Part shown: positions 28,088 to 36,231 of the stretch, piece after piece
Layout: every line of letters begins with the position of its first letter
How positions within the stretch are numbered: the stretch's first letter is position 1
DNA from: Burkholderiales bacterium
GTDB taxonomy: Bacteria > Pseudomonadota > Gammaproteobacteria > Burkholderiales > Burkholderiaceae_C
NCBI GenBank assembly: GCA_003963115.1
Contig: RXJQ01000037.1
Coordinates: 1 to 64,000 of the forward strand
DNA: 64,000 nucleotides
Reading direction: 5' to 3'
Notes under the pieces: generated by a model
Seen by the model: the letters and a program-made list of their open reading frames with translations, nothing else
Databases searched by the model: none
What the model was told of the DNA's origin: nothing
Translations under genes and position numbers: made by a program

Positions 28088-29191
28088 CTAGCTGTTGAGT
28101 GCGAAGGACGCGAACGCCACGCGGTTGCGTCCTTGGTGCTTGCCTTCATAGAGGGCCGCATCCGCGCGGATGATGGCCTGCTCGGCACCCTCGCCGGGGC
28201 GCAGGGTGGCCACGCCCAAGGTCATCGTGACCTTCAAGGGTTCGCCTATGCCCGCCACGTCGATCACCTGATTTTCAACTTTGCGACGGATGCGCTCCGC
28301 CACCAGTTTGGCGCCTTCAGGGTCAGTATCCGGCAGCACGGCCAGGAACTCCTCGCCGCCCCAGCGCGCCACGAAATCCACGTCCCGCATGCAACTGGCC
28401 AGCGTCTTGCTGACCACCTTGAGCACCTCATCGCCGGCATCGTGACCTTTGCTGTCATTGATGACCTTGAAGTGGTCCAGGTCGCACAGGATGAAGGACA
28501 GGTGATGCTGCCCGCGCCGCAGGCGGCTTTCCTCGCGGCGGATCATCTCCGTGATGGCCCGGCGATTGCGCAACTGGGTCAGCGGGTCGCTCAACGCCAT
28601 GTCGCGCAGGGCCTTCGTCGCCTTGTCGATCAGGTAGTAGTAGTAGCCGGCCAGGAAGATCAGGATGATCATCACGCCGACCACGTTGAAGTAGTGCAGA
28701 CCATCGATGAACACGGCCGGCAAAGCGCTCGGGGGCTCGCGGTGGCGCAGCACGATGTCCAGCGCCAGGTAGCTCATCATCACGCCAACGACCGTGATCG
28801 CCTTGAGGATCACAGGCCTGATGGTGCTGATCACAGCCACCGGGATGACCAGCAGGATGTAGTAGTGAAAGCCGGTGTCCCAGCCGATCACGGACACGGC
28901 CAGGATGGCATGGCCCAGCACTTCCAGCACCGTGACAGCCCAGGCGCGCGCGACATGCCCGCGACGCGCCAGCTCGAAAACCCAGACATAGCTGAGCACG
29001 CTGGCGATGTTCACGTAGGCCAAGGGCGCCACGTGGGCCCAGAAGAAGAGCGCGCAGAAGGCCACATGCGTGACCCCCGCGATGATGCCAATGCCCTGCA
29101 GCAAGGCGCGGAACGCTTCGGGATGCACGACATCCATGCCGTGCCAGGCTTGCTGCGGTGCAGCATCAATAACAGGTGAAGACAGGGCCAC
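28088..29191 (-). CDS. Membrane-bound diguanylate cyclase (GGDEF)
   Basis: Synthesises cyclic di-GMP from GTP. The 367-residue protein has about six membrane helices in the first 190 residues, without a recognised sensory domain, then a GGDEF domain from SDPLTQLRNRR. The active site reads GGEEF (278-282), a functional variant, and the inhibitory I-site RxxD is RDVD at 269-272, exactly five residues upstream, so product inhibition is expected. The start is GTG at 29191 with AAGGA 8 nt upstream. It is convergent with alaS (6 bp between stops). Relevant to motility since a flagellar block is in the same window. Confidence 0.93.
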   Translation of the reverse strand: MALSSPVIDAAPQQAWHGMDVVHPEAFRALLQGIGIIAGVTHVAFCALFFWAHVAPLAYVNIASVLSYVWVFELARRGHVARAWAVTVLEVLGHAILAVSVIGWDTGFHYYILLVIPVAVISTIRPVILKAITVVGVMMSYLALDIVLRHREPPSALPAVFIDGLHYFNVVGVMIILIFLAGYYYYLIDKATKALRDMALSDPLTQLRNRRAITEMIRREESRLRRGQHHLSFILCDLDHFKVINDSKGHDAGDEVLKVVSKTLASCMRDVDFVARWGGEEFLAVLPDTDPEGAKLVAERIRRKVENQVIDVAGIGEPLKVTMTLGVATLRPGEGAEQAIIRADAALYEGKHQGRNRVAFASFALNS

Positions 29192-29412
29192 GCGGTGGTT
29201 CCTTGCTCATGGGGCTCCATGGATATCGGAATACCGGAAGGGGCCCTTGAGTCGCGTTGCTCGTGAACTAACGCACGGTGCAGATCAGCGATGCATCAAA
29301 GCTGTGTGAGTTTGTCGCGCCTGAACCCTTGCTGTCACCGGTGATCCTGTGCGTGCTAGTGTGGAAAGGGCTAAATTAGTTATACCGAGGAACCGATTCA
29401 GAGGTGATGAAC

Positions 29413-30312
29413 ATGAGCACCCAACAACCCAAACACGACGCTGTGCACCCCATCATTCCGCGCGAGAAACTGAACTTTGGTCTGGACGGCGACGTGCCCC
29501 AGTACTGGTTCGGCGACGACGCGTTCAAAAGCCGCTTCTGGGACGCGCTCTCCCTGATCTTCCCGCCTGGCGAGAAGTTCTTCATGGTCTGCGTGCGAGA
29601 CTTCAAGGACCAGATCAGCGATCCCAAGCTGCTGGAAGACATCCAGGGCTTCAACCGTCAGGAAGCGCAGCACACGCTGGTTCACCGCCAGGACAACGAC
29701 CGCCTGCGCCGCCAGGGCGTTGATGTCGACAAACTCAACAAGTACGTCGACCAGATGCTGAACGTGGACTACCGCAAGCGCTTCAGCCGCAAGTACACGC
29801 TGGCCATCACCTCGGCGCTGGAGCACTTCACCTCCATCATCGCGCACAGCCTGTTCGACAAGCGCGACGTGATGAAGGAAGCCGATCACCGCGTGCGTGC
29901 CATGTACGCCTGGCACGCCATCGAAGAAGTCGAGCACAAGGGCGTGGCCTACGACGTGATGGAAGACTACGCCAAGGTCGGCTATTTCATGCGCGTTGCG
30001 GCCTTGATCCACGCCACCGTCATGTTTCCCTGGACCATCTTCGTGATCCAGCGCCAGCTCTTCATCCACGATGGTTTCAATGTCTGGCAGCGCGCCAAGC
30101 TCATGGCCAAGGGCATGTGGTGGCTGTTCAAGCCGGGCGGTCTGCTGCAACCCATGGCCAAGCACTACTGGACCTACTACAAGCCTGGCTACCACCCCTG
30201 GCAGGAAGCCGATCAGCGTGGTTACGAAGAATGGCTGGCCGCCTTCAACGGTTCCAAGGACCCGATCAAGGCCAGCGAGCAGATGCGCCGAGATCTGGCA
30301 CTGTCTGCCTGA
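29413..30312 (+). CDS. PF10118-type predicted metal-dependent hydrolase, copy 1
   Basis: Belongs to the predicted metal-dependent hydrolase family PF10118, of unknown biological role. The 299-residue protein has conserved HPIIPREKLNFGLDGDVPQYW (outline), PPGEKFFMVCVRDF, FNRQEAQHTLVH, ALEHFTSIIAHSLF and AWHAIEEVEHKGVAYDVM; the His/Glu residues in these helices are probable metal ligands in a ferritin-like arrangement. ATG 29413 is chosen because AGAGG lies 8 nt upstream; GTG 29404 and ATG 29407 are in frame. It is followed by a terminator and then a second copy. The 221-bp gap upstream to the divergent cyclase presumably holds the promoter. Confidence 0.85.
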   Translation: MSTQQPKHDAVHPIIPREKLNFGLDGDVPQYWFGDDAFKSRFWDALSLIFPPGEKFFMVCVRDFKDQISDPKLLEDIQGFNRQEAQHTLVHRQDNDRLRRQGVDVDKLNKYVDQMLNVDYRKRFSRKYTLAITSALEHFTSIIAHSLFDKRDVMKEADHRVRAMYAWHAIEEVEHKGVAYDVMEDYAKVGYFMRVAALIHATVMFPWTIFVIQRQLFIHDGFNVWQRAKLMAKGMWWLFKPGGLLQPMAKHYWTYYKPGYHPWQEADQRGYEEWLAAFNGSKDPIKASEQMRRDLALSA

Positions 30313-30338
30313 GCAGCACACGCCATTTGACGCTGATC

Positions 30339-30365
30339 AAGGCCTCTTCGGAGGCCTTTTTCTTT
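30339..30365 (+). terminator. Terminator between the PF10118 paralogs
   Basis: AAGGCCTC (30339-30346) pairs with GAGGCCTT (30351-30358) around a C(TTCG)G tetraloop, followed by a T-rich run. It should limit read-through from copy 1 into copy 2. Confidence 0.92.
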
Positions 30366-30463
30366 GTCGCGAAGAAATCCCTGGTGTCACTTTCCATCCT
30401 GTGACGCGGATGTCCTCCTTTCTACAGTAAGACCAACCGAGATAAGAGGAGACAAGTCAGAAC

Positions 30464-31351
30464 ATGGCCAAGCCGCATCCCCAAGCCATCCATCCCATCA
30501 TCCCGCGCGAAAAGCTGGATTTCGGCTTTGACAGCACGATCCCGAAGTACTGGTTCGGCGGCGACGCGTTCAAGTCCCGCTTCTTCGACGCCCTGTCGGT
30601 GATCTTCCCGCCCGGCGAAAAATTCTTCATGACCTCGGTGCGTGACTTCCGTGATCGCGTCACCGATCCCAAGCTGCTGCAGGACATCAAGGACTTCAAC
30701 CGCCAGGAAGGCCAGCACACCCTGGTCCACAACCAGTACAACGAGCACCTGAAGGCGCAGGGCATTGATGTGGACTACATGCTCGACTGGCTCACCAAGT
30801 TGCTGTTCGAGACCTACCGTTCGCGCTTCAGCCGCGAATACACCCTGGGCATCACCTCGGCCCTGGAGCACTTCACCGCCCTGGGCGCCCATGCCCTGTT
30901 CGACAAGCGCGACGTGCTCAAGGACGCCCACCCCAAGGTGCGCGCCATGTACGCCTGGCACGCGATCGAGGAGGTCGAGCACAAGGGCGTGGCCTACGAC
31001 GTGATGATCGACTACGCCAAGGTCGGTTACGCGCTGCGCATCTGGACGCTGCTGCACACGACGATCAAGTTCCCCATGGTGATCTTCAAGTTCCTGAACT
31101 TCATGCTCAAGCAGGACGGCTTCAGCTGGTGGCAGCGCGTGAAGCTCAATGCCAAGGGCATCTGGTGGTTGCTCAAGCCGGGTGGTTTCGTCGGCCCGCT
31201 CTACAGCCACTACTTCCAGTACTACAAGCCCGGCTACCACCCCTGGGATGAAACCGAGCAGCCCGGCTACGAGGAGTGGCTGCAGGCGTTCAATTTGCAT
31301 CAGAACCCCATCGAGGCCAGCGAATTGATGCGTGTCGCCATGGCGCGGTGA
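30464..31351 (+). CDS. PF10118-type predicted metal-dependent hydrolase, copy 2
   Basis: Tandem paralog of the gene at 29413-30312, 295 residues, with the same conserved blocks: HPIIPREKLDFGFDSTIPKY, PPGEKFFMTSVRDFRD, FNRQEGQHTLVHNQYNE, ALEHFTALGAHALFDKRDV and AWHAIEEVEHKGVAYDVMID. Candidate metal ligands are unchanged. Differences concentrate in the linker near residues 95-115 and in the C-terminal third. AGAGGAG lies a little far (about 12 nt) upstream of the ATG. A separate leader after the terminator suggests independent expression; the AraC-type gene follows 57 bp downstream. Confidence 0.85.
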   Translation: MAKPHPQAIHPIIPREKLDFGFDSTIPKYWFGGDAFKSRFFDALSVIFPPGEKFFMTSVRDFRDRVTDPKLLQDIKDFNRQEGQHTLVHNQYNEHLKAQGIDVDYMLDWLTKLLFETYRSRFSREYTLGITSALEHFTALGAHALFDKRDVLKDAHPKVRAMYAWHAIEEVEHKGVAYDVMIDYAKVGYALRIWTLLHTTIKFPMVIFKFLNFMLKQDGFSWWQRVKLNAKGIWWLLKPGGFVGPLYSHYFQYYKPGYHPWDETEQPGYEEWLQAFNLHQNPIEASELMRVAMAR

Positions 31352-31408
31352 TTTTTCTTGGGTTGAACCCTCCGTAGTTGGTTAGACTTCGGCACACTCC
31401 ATGGGGGT

Positions 31409-32491
31409 GTGCCGATTTCGTTTATGCGTATTCCACTGCCACCACAAGCTCTCTTAGAGGCCATGGGCATCAAGCCCATCCCTCTGTTCATGCTGTCCGC
31501 CTGGATCAAAGCGGCGGCCAAATGCGGTTTCAACGTCCAGCCTCTGTTCAAGGAGGCGGGTATCAAGATCGACCTGATCCGGCTCGAAGACGCCCGCGTC
31601 TCGCCCTTGCAGCTCATCTCGCTGCTGGAGCAATGTGTGGCCCTCTCCCCCCCGGACAAACACTTCCCGCTGGTGCTGGGCGACACCTTCGCATTCGAGT
31701 CCCTGCCCGAATTTGAAACGCTGCTGACGACCAGCCCGACCTTGCGCGAGGCCTTGCGCGTGGCCGATCTGGCCCGTCGCATGGTCCTGCCCTGGCTGAC
31801 GCTGGACGTGAGAGAGGAGGGCGATCTGGCCCGGGTGAACGTGGGCTTCAATGTGCCCGTGCCCAACCTGGACGCCTATGGCCTGCCGTTGAGCCTGGTG
31901 TCCCAGGCCATCCTGGCGTGCATCCGCAAGTTCGGCCGAACGCTGCAGGGCACGGAAGAGGGCTTCGTGGGCGTCACCTTGCAAGCGCCGGCCCCGCACA
32001 ACGCCGAGTTGTTCTCGCGCTTCTTTGGGGTCCCCGTCACCTTCAGCGCGCCCAACGACGCCTTGGTGTTCGAGCGCCGCATCCTGGACCTGCCCCTGGA
32101 AGGCGCTTTTCCCGCCTTGCACGAACAGGCGCATTTCCTGGCTGAGCAGCGCCTGGGCAAGGAGGCGCGCCGGCAAGGTGTCGCCGCCGAGATCGAAGAA
32201 TTCATCACCCGTGATCCGAGCCTGCTGGCCCTGGGCGTGGAAGACATGGCTGACCGCCTCAACCTGCACCCCCGCACGCTCCAGCGGCGTCTGAAGGACG
32301 AGGGCGACAGCTACCTGCACGTCCAGGCGCGCATGCGACACCGCCTGGCCTGCCAGTGGCTGCGCCAGGGCGATATCTCCATCGACGACATCAGCGCCCG
32401 GCTCGGTTTTTCTGACCGACGTGCTTTCACCGCCGCTTTCAAACGGTGGGAAGGCAGCACGCCAAGCGCCTGGCGCGAACAGCAGACCTGA
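31409..32491 (+). CDS. AraC-family transcriptional regulator, Arabinose_bd-type N-terminal domain, copy 1
   Basis: Transcription regulator with the N-terminal Arabinose_bd (PF12625-like) ligand domain and C-terminal AraC helix-turn-helix pair. In 360 residues, the N-terminal part has LSAWIKAAAKCGFNVQPLFKEAG and FESLPEFETLLTTSPTLREAL; the DNA-binding part starts at about 265 with DMADRLNLHPRTLQRRLKDEG and continues RLACQWLRQGDISIDDISARLGFSDRRAFTAAFKRWEGSTPSAWR (given as outline of the two HTHs). The start may be GTG 31409 or ATG 31424. Related regulators include OruR and lipid/alkane regulators. Likely controls the adjacent hydrolases. Confidence 0.88.
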   Translation: MPISFMRIPLPPQALLEAMGIKPIPLFMLSAWIKAAAKCGFNVQPLFKEAGIKIDLIRLEDARVSPLQLISLLEQCVALSPPDKHFPLVLGDTFAFESLPEFETLLTTSPTLREALRVADLARRMVLPWLTLDVREEGDLARVNVGFNVPVPNLDAYGLPLSLVSQAILACIRKFGRTLQGTEEGFVGVTLQAPAPHNAELFSRFFGVPVTFSAPNDALVFERRILDLPLEGAFPALHEQAHFLAEQRLGKEARRQGVAAEIEEFITRDPSLLALGVEDMADRLNLHPRTLQRRLKDEGDSYLHVQARMRHRLACQWLRQGDISIDDISARLGFSDRRAFTAAFKRWEGSTPSAWREQQT

Positions 32492-32814
32492 GGGTCCTTT
32501 TTGTCAGCTTGTTTGACTTTCTTGAAAGTCAGATTGACAGGTCGTCAGATGAGAAAGTCATCTCGGCGACGATTGCTGTTTGCGGATTGGGGGTAAATGC
32601 CTTCCACGAATGGGTTAATCCATTCAATTTAGATGCGATTTTGTCGTGTTTTAGTCCTTTTGTCGGACGTGAAATATTGCGCGCTCACGGGCCCAGCGCC
32701 TAGCCTGAACTTAACCAGACGCAAGTTTGGCGACTGACAACAAGCGAGTCTTATATTTGAGAATTCGGGTTGTCAGAATGGTTGATGGTGTTGGATATAC
32801 GGGCTTGTTTCACT
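32492..32814. promoter_or_regulatory. AT-rich regulatory region between the two AraC-type genes, with inverted repeats
   Basis: This 323-bp gap has clearly lower GC than its neighbours and no supported gene. TGACTTTC (32514-32521) and GAAAGTCA (32524-32531) form a perfect inverted repeat with a 2-nt centre; GAAAGTCA recurs at 32553-32560 within a second inverted repeat AGATGA (32547-32552) / TCATCT (32558-32563). TGTCAG or TTGACAG-like words also recur (about 32502, 32534, 32770). These look like repeated operator sites for an AraC-type regulator. TATATT near 32752 is a possible -10. Confidence 0.5.
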
Positions 32815-33849
32815 ATGCTGCAATCGCTGACTTCCTCATCCGTGCCGGTGCCCGCCCTGGGCAGCTGGCGTCAGGCCGCCAACACGTGCGGCTTCAGTAT
32901 CGAACCGGTGTTCCGAGAGGCCGGCATTTCGACACCCGACGTGACGGTGCCCTTGAAGGTGCCGCCGCTCAATCTATTCAGGGCGTTTTCCAAGTGCGTG
33001 GAAGTGGCCAAGGGCCATCACTTTCCCTTCGCGCTGGGCGAGGCCTTCGTGTTCGAGCATTTCGCGGAGTTCGACACCTTCGTGGCTTCGTGCTCGACGT
33101 TGCGCGAGATGCTGGAGCTGGCCAGTTGGGCACGCGAGCTGCTGGCGCCCTGGATGGCGATCCACCTCGATGAGTTTGGCGCCGAGGCGCATCTGCGTGT
33201 GGAGATGACGGTGCGCGACGTCGACACCCGCGAGCTGTGCCATGTCCGTGAAGTGACATTGGCCGCCATCAACCAGTTGATCCGCCGTGCCACGAAGGGC
33301 TCCAAGTGGTTGTTGTCGGTGCGGGTGGCCAGCACGGCGCCCAGCCACCAGCAGCAGTTCACGCAGCACTTTGGCGTGCCCGTGTTCTTCGGTGAGGCAG
33401 CCGACGCCCTGGTCATGGACCGTCGCTGGCTGGACATGCCGCTCAACACCTTCGTGCCCGAGATGCATTCGCAGGCCCGCCAGATGATCGAGCGCCGCCT
33501 GACCCGTGAAGTGGGTGAGCGCCGCCTGGTCGACGAAGTCCGCTGGGCCCTGGAGCGCCGTCCCGAGCTGCTGCGCGATGGACTGGAGGCCACGGCCGCC
33601 GCCTTGTCGCTGCACCCCCGGACCTTGCAGCGCCGTCTGCAGGCTGAAGGCGTCAAGTACGTGGACGTCCAGTCGCAGGCCAAGTGCCAGCGTGCGCAGA
33701 CCATGCTCAAGCGCCGCGCCATCAGCATGGAGTCCATCAGCATCGAGCTGGGTTTCTCTGACCGGCGCGCCTTCACCTTCGCCTTCAAGCGCTGGACGGG
33801 CTTGTCGCCGAGCGCCTACCGTGATCAGCTGGGGCAGGGCATCCGCTGA
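32815..33849 (+). CDS. AraC-family transcriptional regulator, Arabinose_bd-type N-terminal domain, copy 2
   Basis: Paralog of the regulator at 31409-32491. The 344-residue protein has the same layout: SWRQAANTCGFSIEPVFREAG, FEHFAEFDTFVASCSTLREM, a central GVPVFFGEAADALVMDRRWL, and a C-terminal AraC domain (ALSLHPRTLQRRLQAEG, SIELGFSDRRAFTFAFKRW). Both HTH segments are intact. ATG 32815 (MLQSLTSS) is my best start, but in-frame ATG 32785 and TTG 32770 exist and none has a clear ribosome binding site. It follows the repeat-rich region, suggesting autoregulation; coaBC begins 43 bp downstream but is probably unrelated in function. Confidence 0.87.
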   Translation: MLQSLTSSSVPVPALGSWRQAANTCGFSIEPVFREAGISTPDVTVPLKVPPLNLFRAFSKCVEVAKGHHFPFALGEAFVFEHFAEFDTFVASCSTLREMLELASWARELLAPWMAIHLDEFGAEAHLRVEMTVRDVDTRELCHVREVTLAAINQLIRRATKGSKWLLSVRVASTAPSHQQQFTQHFGVPVFFGEAADALVMDRRWLDMPLNTFVPEMHSQARQMIERRLTREVGERRLVDEVRWALERRPELLRDGLEATAAALSLHPRTLQRRLQAEGVKYVDVQSQAKCQRAQTMLKRRAISMESISIELGFSDRRAFTFAFKRWTGLSPSAYRDQLGQGIR

Positions 33850-33892
33850 GTGCCTGCCTGGAGGTGGGCGGACCCTGTTAGAGTCACAGCCC

Positions 33893-35125
33893 ATGTCAGA
33901 ACGTTCAGATCTTCACGGCCGGCACATCGTGCTGGGCCTGACCGGCGGCATCGCCTGCTACAAATCGGCCGAGCTGGTCCGCCTGCTGACCAAGGCTGGC
34001 GCCACCGTGCAGGTGATCATGACCGAAGCGGCCGAGGCCTTCATCACGGCGGTCACCATGCAGGCACTGTCCGGGCGCCCCGTGCTGAGCAGCCAGTGGG
34101 ATGCCCGCGAGCCCAACAACATGGCGCACATCAACCTCAGTCGCGAGGCCGATGCGGTGCTGATCGCGCCCGCCAGTGCCGACTTCATGGCCAAGCTGGC
34201 CCAGGGCCGGGCAGACGAGCTCCTGAGCCTGCTGTGCCTGGCGCGCCCCCGCGAAAGCTGCCCGCTGCTGGTGGCGCCGGCCATGAACCGCGAGATGTGG
34301 TCGCACCCCGCCACGCAACGCAATCTGGCCACCCTGGCGGCAGACGGTACGCTCATCCTGGGGCCGGGCAGTGGCGACCAGGCCTGCGGTGAAATCGGTG
34401 ACGGGCGCATGCTGGAGCCCGCCGAACTGCTGGACGAACTCATCGCGTTCTTCCAACCCAAGGTGCTGGTGGGCCGCCGCCTGCTGATCACCGCCGGGCC
34501 GACCTTCGAACCCATTGACCCGGTGCGCGGTATCACCAACCATTCCAGCGGCAAGATGGGTTTTGCCTTGGCCCGTGCAGCGGCCGAAGCAGGCGCCGAG
34601 GTCACGCTGGTGGCCGGGCCCGTGCACCTGCCCACGCCGCGAGGCGTCAAGCGCGTGGATGTGATGACGGCCCAGCAGATGCACGATGCCGTGCTGCCCA
34701 GGGCCACAGAGCATGACGTGTTTATCGCGACCGCGGCCGTGGCCGACTGGCGCCCCGCCACGCTCAGCGAGCACAAGATCAAGAAGGAAGGCAAGAAGGT
34801 CGCACCGACCTTTGCGCTGACAGAGAACCCCGACATCCTGGCTGCCGTGGCCGCCTTGCCCAAGCCGCCATATTGCGTGGGTTTCGCGGCCGAAAGCGAG
34901 AACCTGCTCGATCACGCGCGGGCCAAGCTCGCCCGCAAGCGCATCCCCTTGATCATCGGCAACCTGGGGCCGGCCACCTTCGGCCGCGATGACAACACCT
35001 TGTTGGTCGTGGACGCGCTGAGCGACCATGCCTTGCCGGCCGATGGCCGCCCCACCGACAAACTCACCCTGGCCCGTGCCCTGATGCAGGAGCTGGCCAA
35101 CCGCCTTCAAGCCGTACAAGCATGA
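33893..35125 (+). CDS. coaBC: Bifunctional phosphopantothenoylcysteine decarboxylase / phosphopantothenate-cysteine ligase
   Basis: Catalyses two steps of coenzyme A synthesis: CTP-dependent ligation of cysteine to phosphopantothenate and FMN-dependent decarboxylation. The 410-residue protein has the N-terminal CoaC flavoprotein domain ([31 protein letters not shown], Cys in [10 protein letters not shown]) and the C-terminal CoaB domain ([30 protein letters not shown], the KIKK lysine region). ATG 33893. It overlaps dut by ATGA, a common coaBC-dut pairing in proteobacteria. Confidence 0.96.
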   Translation: MSERSDLHGRHIVLGLTGGIACYKSAELVRLLTKAGATVQVIMTEAAEAFITAVTMQALSGRPVLSSQWDAREPNNMAHINLSREADAVLIAPASADFMAKLAQGRADELLSLLCLARPRESCPLLVAPAMNREMWSHPATQRNLATLAADGTLILGPGSGDQACGEIGDGRMLEPAELLDELIAFFQPKVLVGRRLLITAGPTFEPIDPVRGITNHSSGKMGFALARAAAEAGAEVTLVAGPVHLPTPRGVKRVDVMTAQQMHDAVLPRATEHDVFIATAAVADWRPATLSEHKIKKEGKKVAPTFALTENPDILAAVAALPKPPYCVGFAAESENLLDHARAKLARKRIPLIIGNLGPATFGRDDNTLLVVDALSDHALPADGRPTDKLTLARALMQELANRLQAVQA

Positions 35126-35571
35126 CCACCGTAGACATCCGCGTTCTCGATCCCCGCATGAGCGACAGCCTGCCCGCCTATGCCACGCCAGGAAGCGCCG
35201 GGCTGGACCTGCGTGCCTGCCTTGACGAGGCCATCGTGCTGGAACCTGGCCAGGCGCACCTGATCCCGACCGGTCTGGCCATGCACCTGGGCGACCCGGG
35301 TCTGGCGGCCATGATCCTGCCCCGCTCGGGTCTGGGGCACAAACACGGCATCGTACTGGGCAACCTGGTCGGCCTGATCGACTCCGACTACCAAGGCCCC
35401 TTGATGGTGAGCTGCTGGAACCGTGGTCAGACCACCTTCACCATCCAGCCCATGGAGCGCATTGCCCAACTGGTGATCGTGCCGGTGGTGCAGGCCAGTT
35501 TCCGTCAGGTTGACAGCTTCGAGACCTCGCACCGCGGCGAAGGCGGATTCGGTTCGACCGGGCGCGGCTGA
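35122..35571 (+). CDS. dut: dUTP diphosphatase
   Basis: Hydrolyses dUTP to dUMP, preventing uracil incorporation into DNA. The 149-residue trimeric-type dUTPase shows all five motifs: [38 protein letters not shown] and the C-terminal [10 protein letters not shown]. The start overlaps the coaBC stop (ATGA), indicating translational coupling. Convergent with slyD, 36 bp apart. Confidence 0.97.
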   Translation: MTTVDIRVLDPRMSDSLPAYATPGSAGLDLRACLDEAIVLEPGQAHLIPTGLAMHLGDPGLAAMILPRSGLGHKHGIVLGNLVGLIDSDYQGPLMVSCWNRGQTTFTIQPMERIAQLVIVPVVQASFRQVDSFETSHRGEGGFGSTGRG

Positions 35572-35607
35572 GCGTTCTGGCGCTGAGCGCCGGGCTGACG
35601 CGCCCGC

Positions 35608-36129
35608 TCAGTGCAGCGTGGCGTCCGGCGGCACCGTCGGCGCGAAGCTGAACGGCGAGGCCGAGACCGAGCCTTGCTCGACCTCTTCTTCCGTGGCGGT
35701 GCGCACGTCGCAGACCTTCAGGGACAAGCGCAGCGCCAGGCCGGCCAGCGGGTGGTTGCCGTCGAGCACCACGTGGGTGTCGTACACCTCGGTGACGGTG
35801 TAGATCGCGTCCTTGGGCAGATCAGGTGTGGTCGAGCCTTCGGGCGGGCCTTCGAACTGCATGCCTTCGGACACGTCTTCGGGGAAAATGTCGCGGGTCT
35901 CGAAGAAGACCAGCTCGGCGTGGTAATCGCCGAAAGCCTGTTCGGGCTCCAGATGCAGGTTGGCTTCGAAGCCGGGTGTCTGGCCCAGTAGCGTCTGCTC
36001 GACCTTGGGCAGCAAATCGTCGCCACCCACGAGAAATTCCATGGGATCGGCGAGTTCGTCGATGAGCTGGCCCTGGGCATCTTCCAGGCGCCAAACCAAG
36101 CTCACCACGCAGGGAGAAGAAATGATCAT
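35608..36129 (-). CDS. slyD: FKBP-type peptidyl-prolyl isomerase, SlyD-like
   Basis: Cytoplasmic prolyl isomerase/chaperone. The 173-residue protein has the split FKBP domain (VVSLVWRLEDAQGQLIDE, PMEFLVGGDDLLPKVEQTLL) with an insert-in-flap domain containing PEQAFGDYHAELVFFETRDI, and returns to FKBP with VVLDGNHPLAGLALRLSLKV. Unlike E. coli SlyD it lacks a His/Cys-rich C-terminal tail, ending TVPPDATLH, so nickel binding by a tail is not expected. Divergent from roxA (about 100 bp). Confidence 0.88.
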   Translation of the reverse strand: MIISSPCVVSLVWRLEDAQGQLIDELADPMEFLVGGDDLLPKVEQTLLGQTPGFEANLHLEPEQAFGDYHAELVFFETRDIFPEDVSEGMQFEGPPEGSTTPDLPKDAIYTVTEVYDTHVVLDGNHPLAGLALRLSLKVCDVRTATEEEVEQGSVSASPFSFAPTVPPDATLH

Positions 36130-36231
36130 CCCCGAATCATCTCACGAGCCATGGGGATTGCCATGCCTTGGGCCCATCACCAGCTTGAGCGCGATCAGCA
36201 CCTGCCCTGCGACTGGCCGCACAATGAAGGC

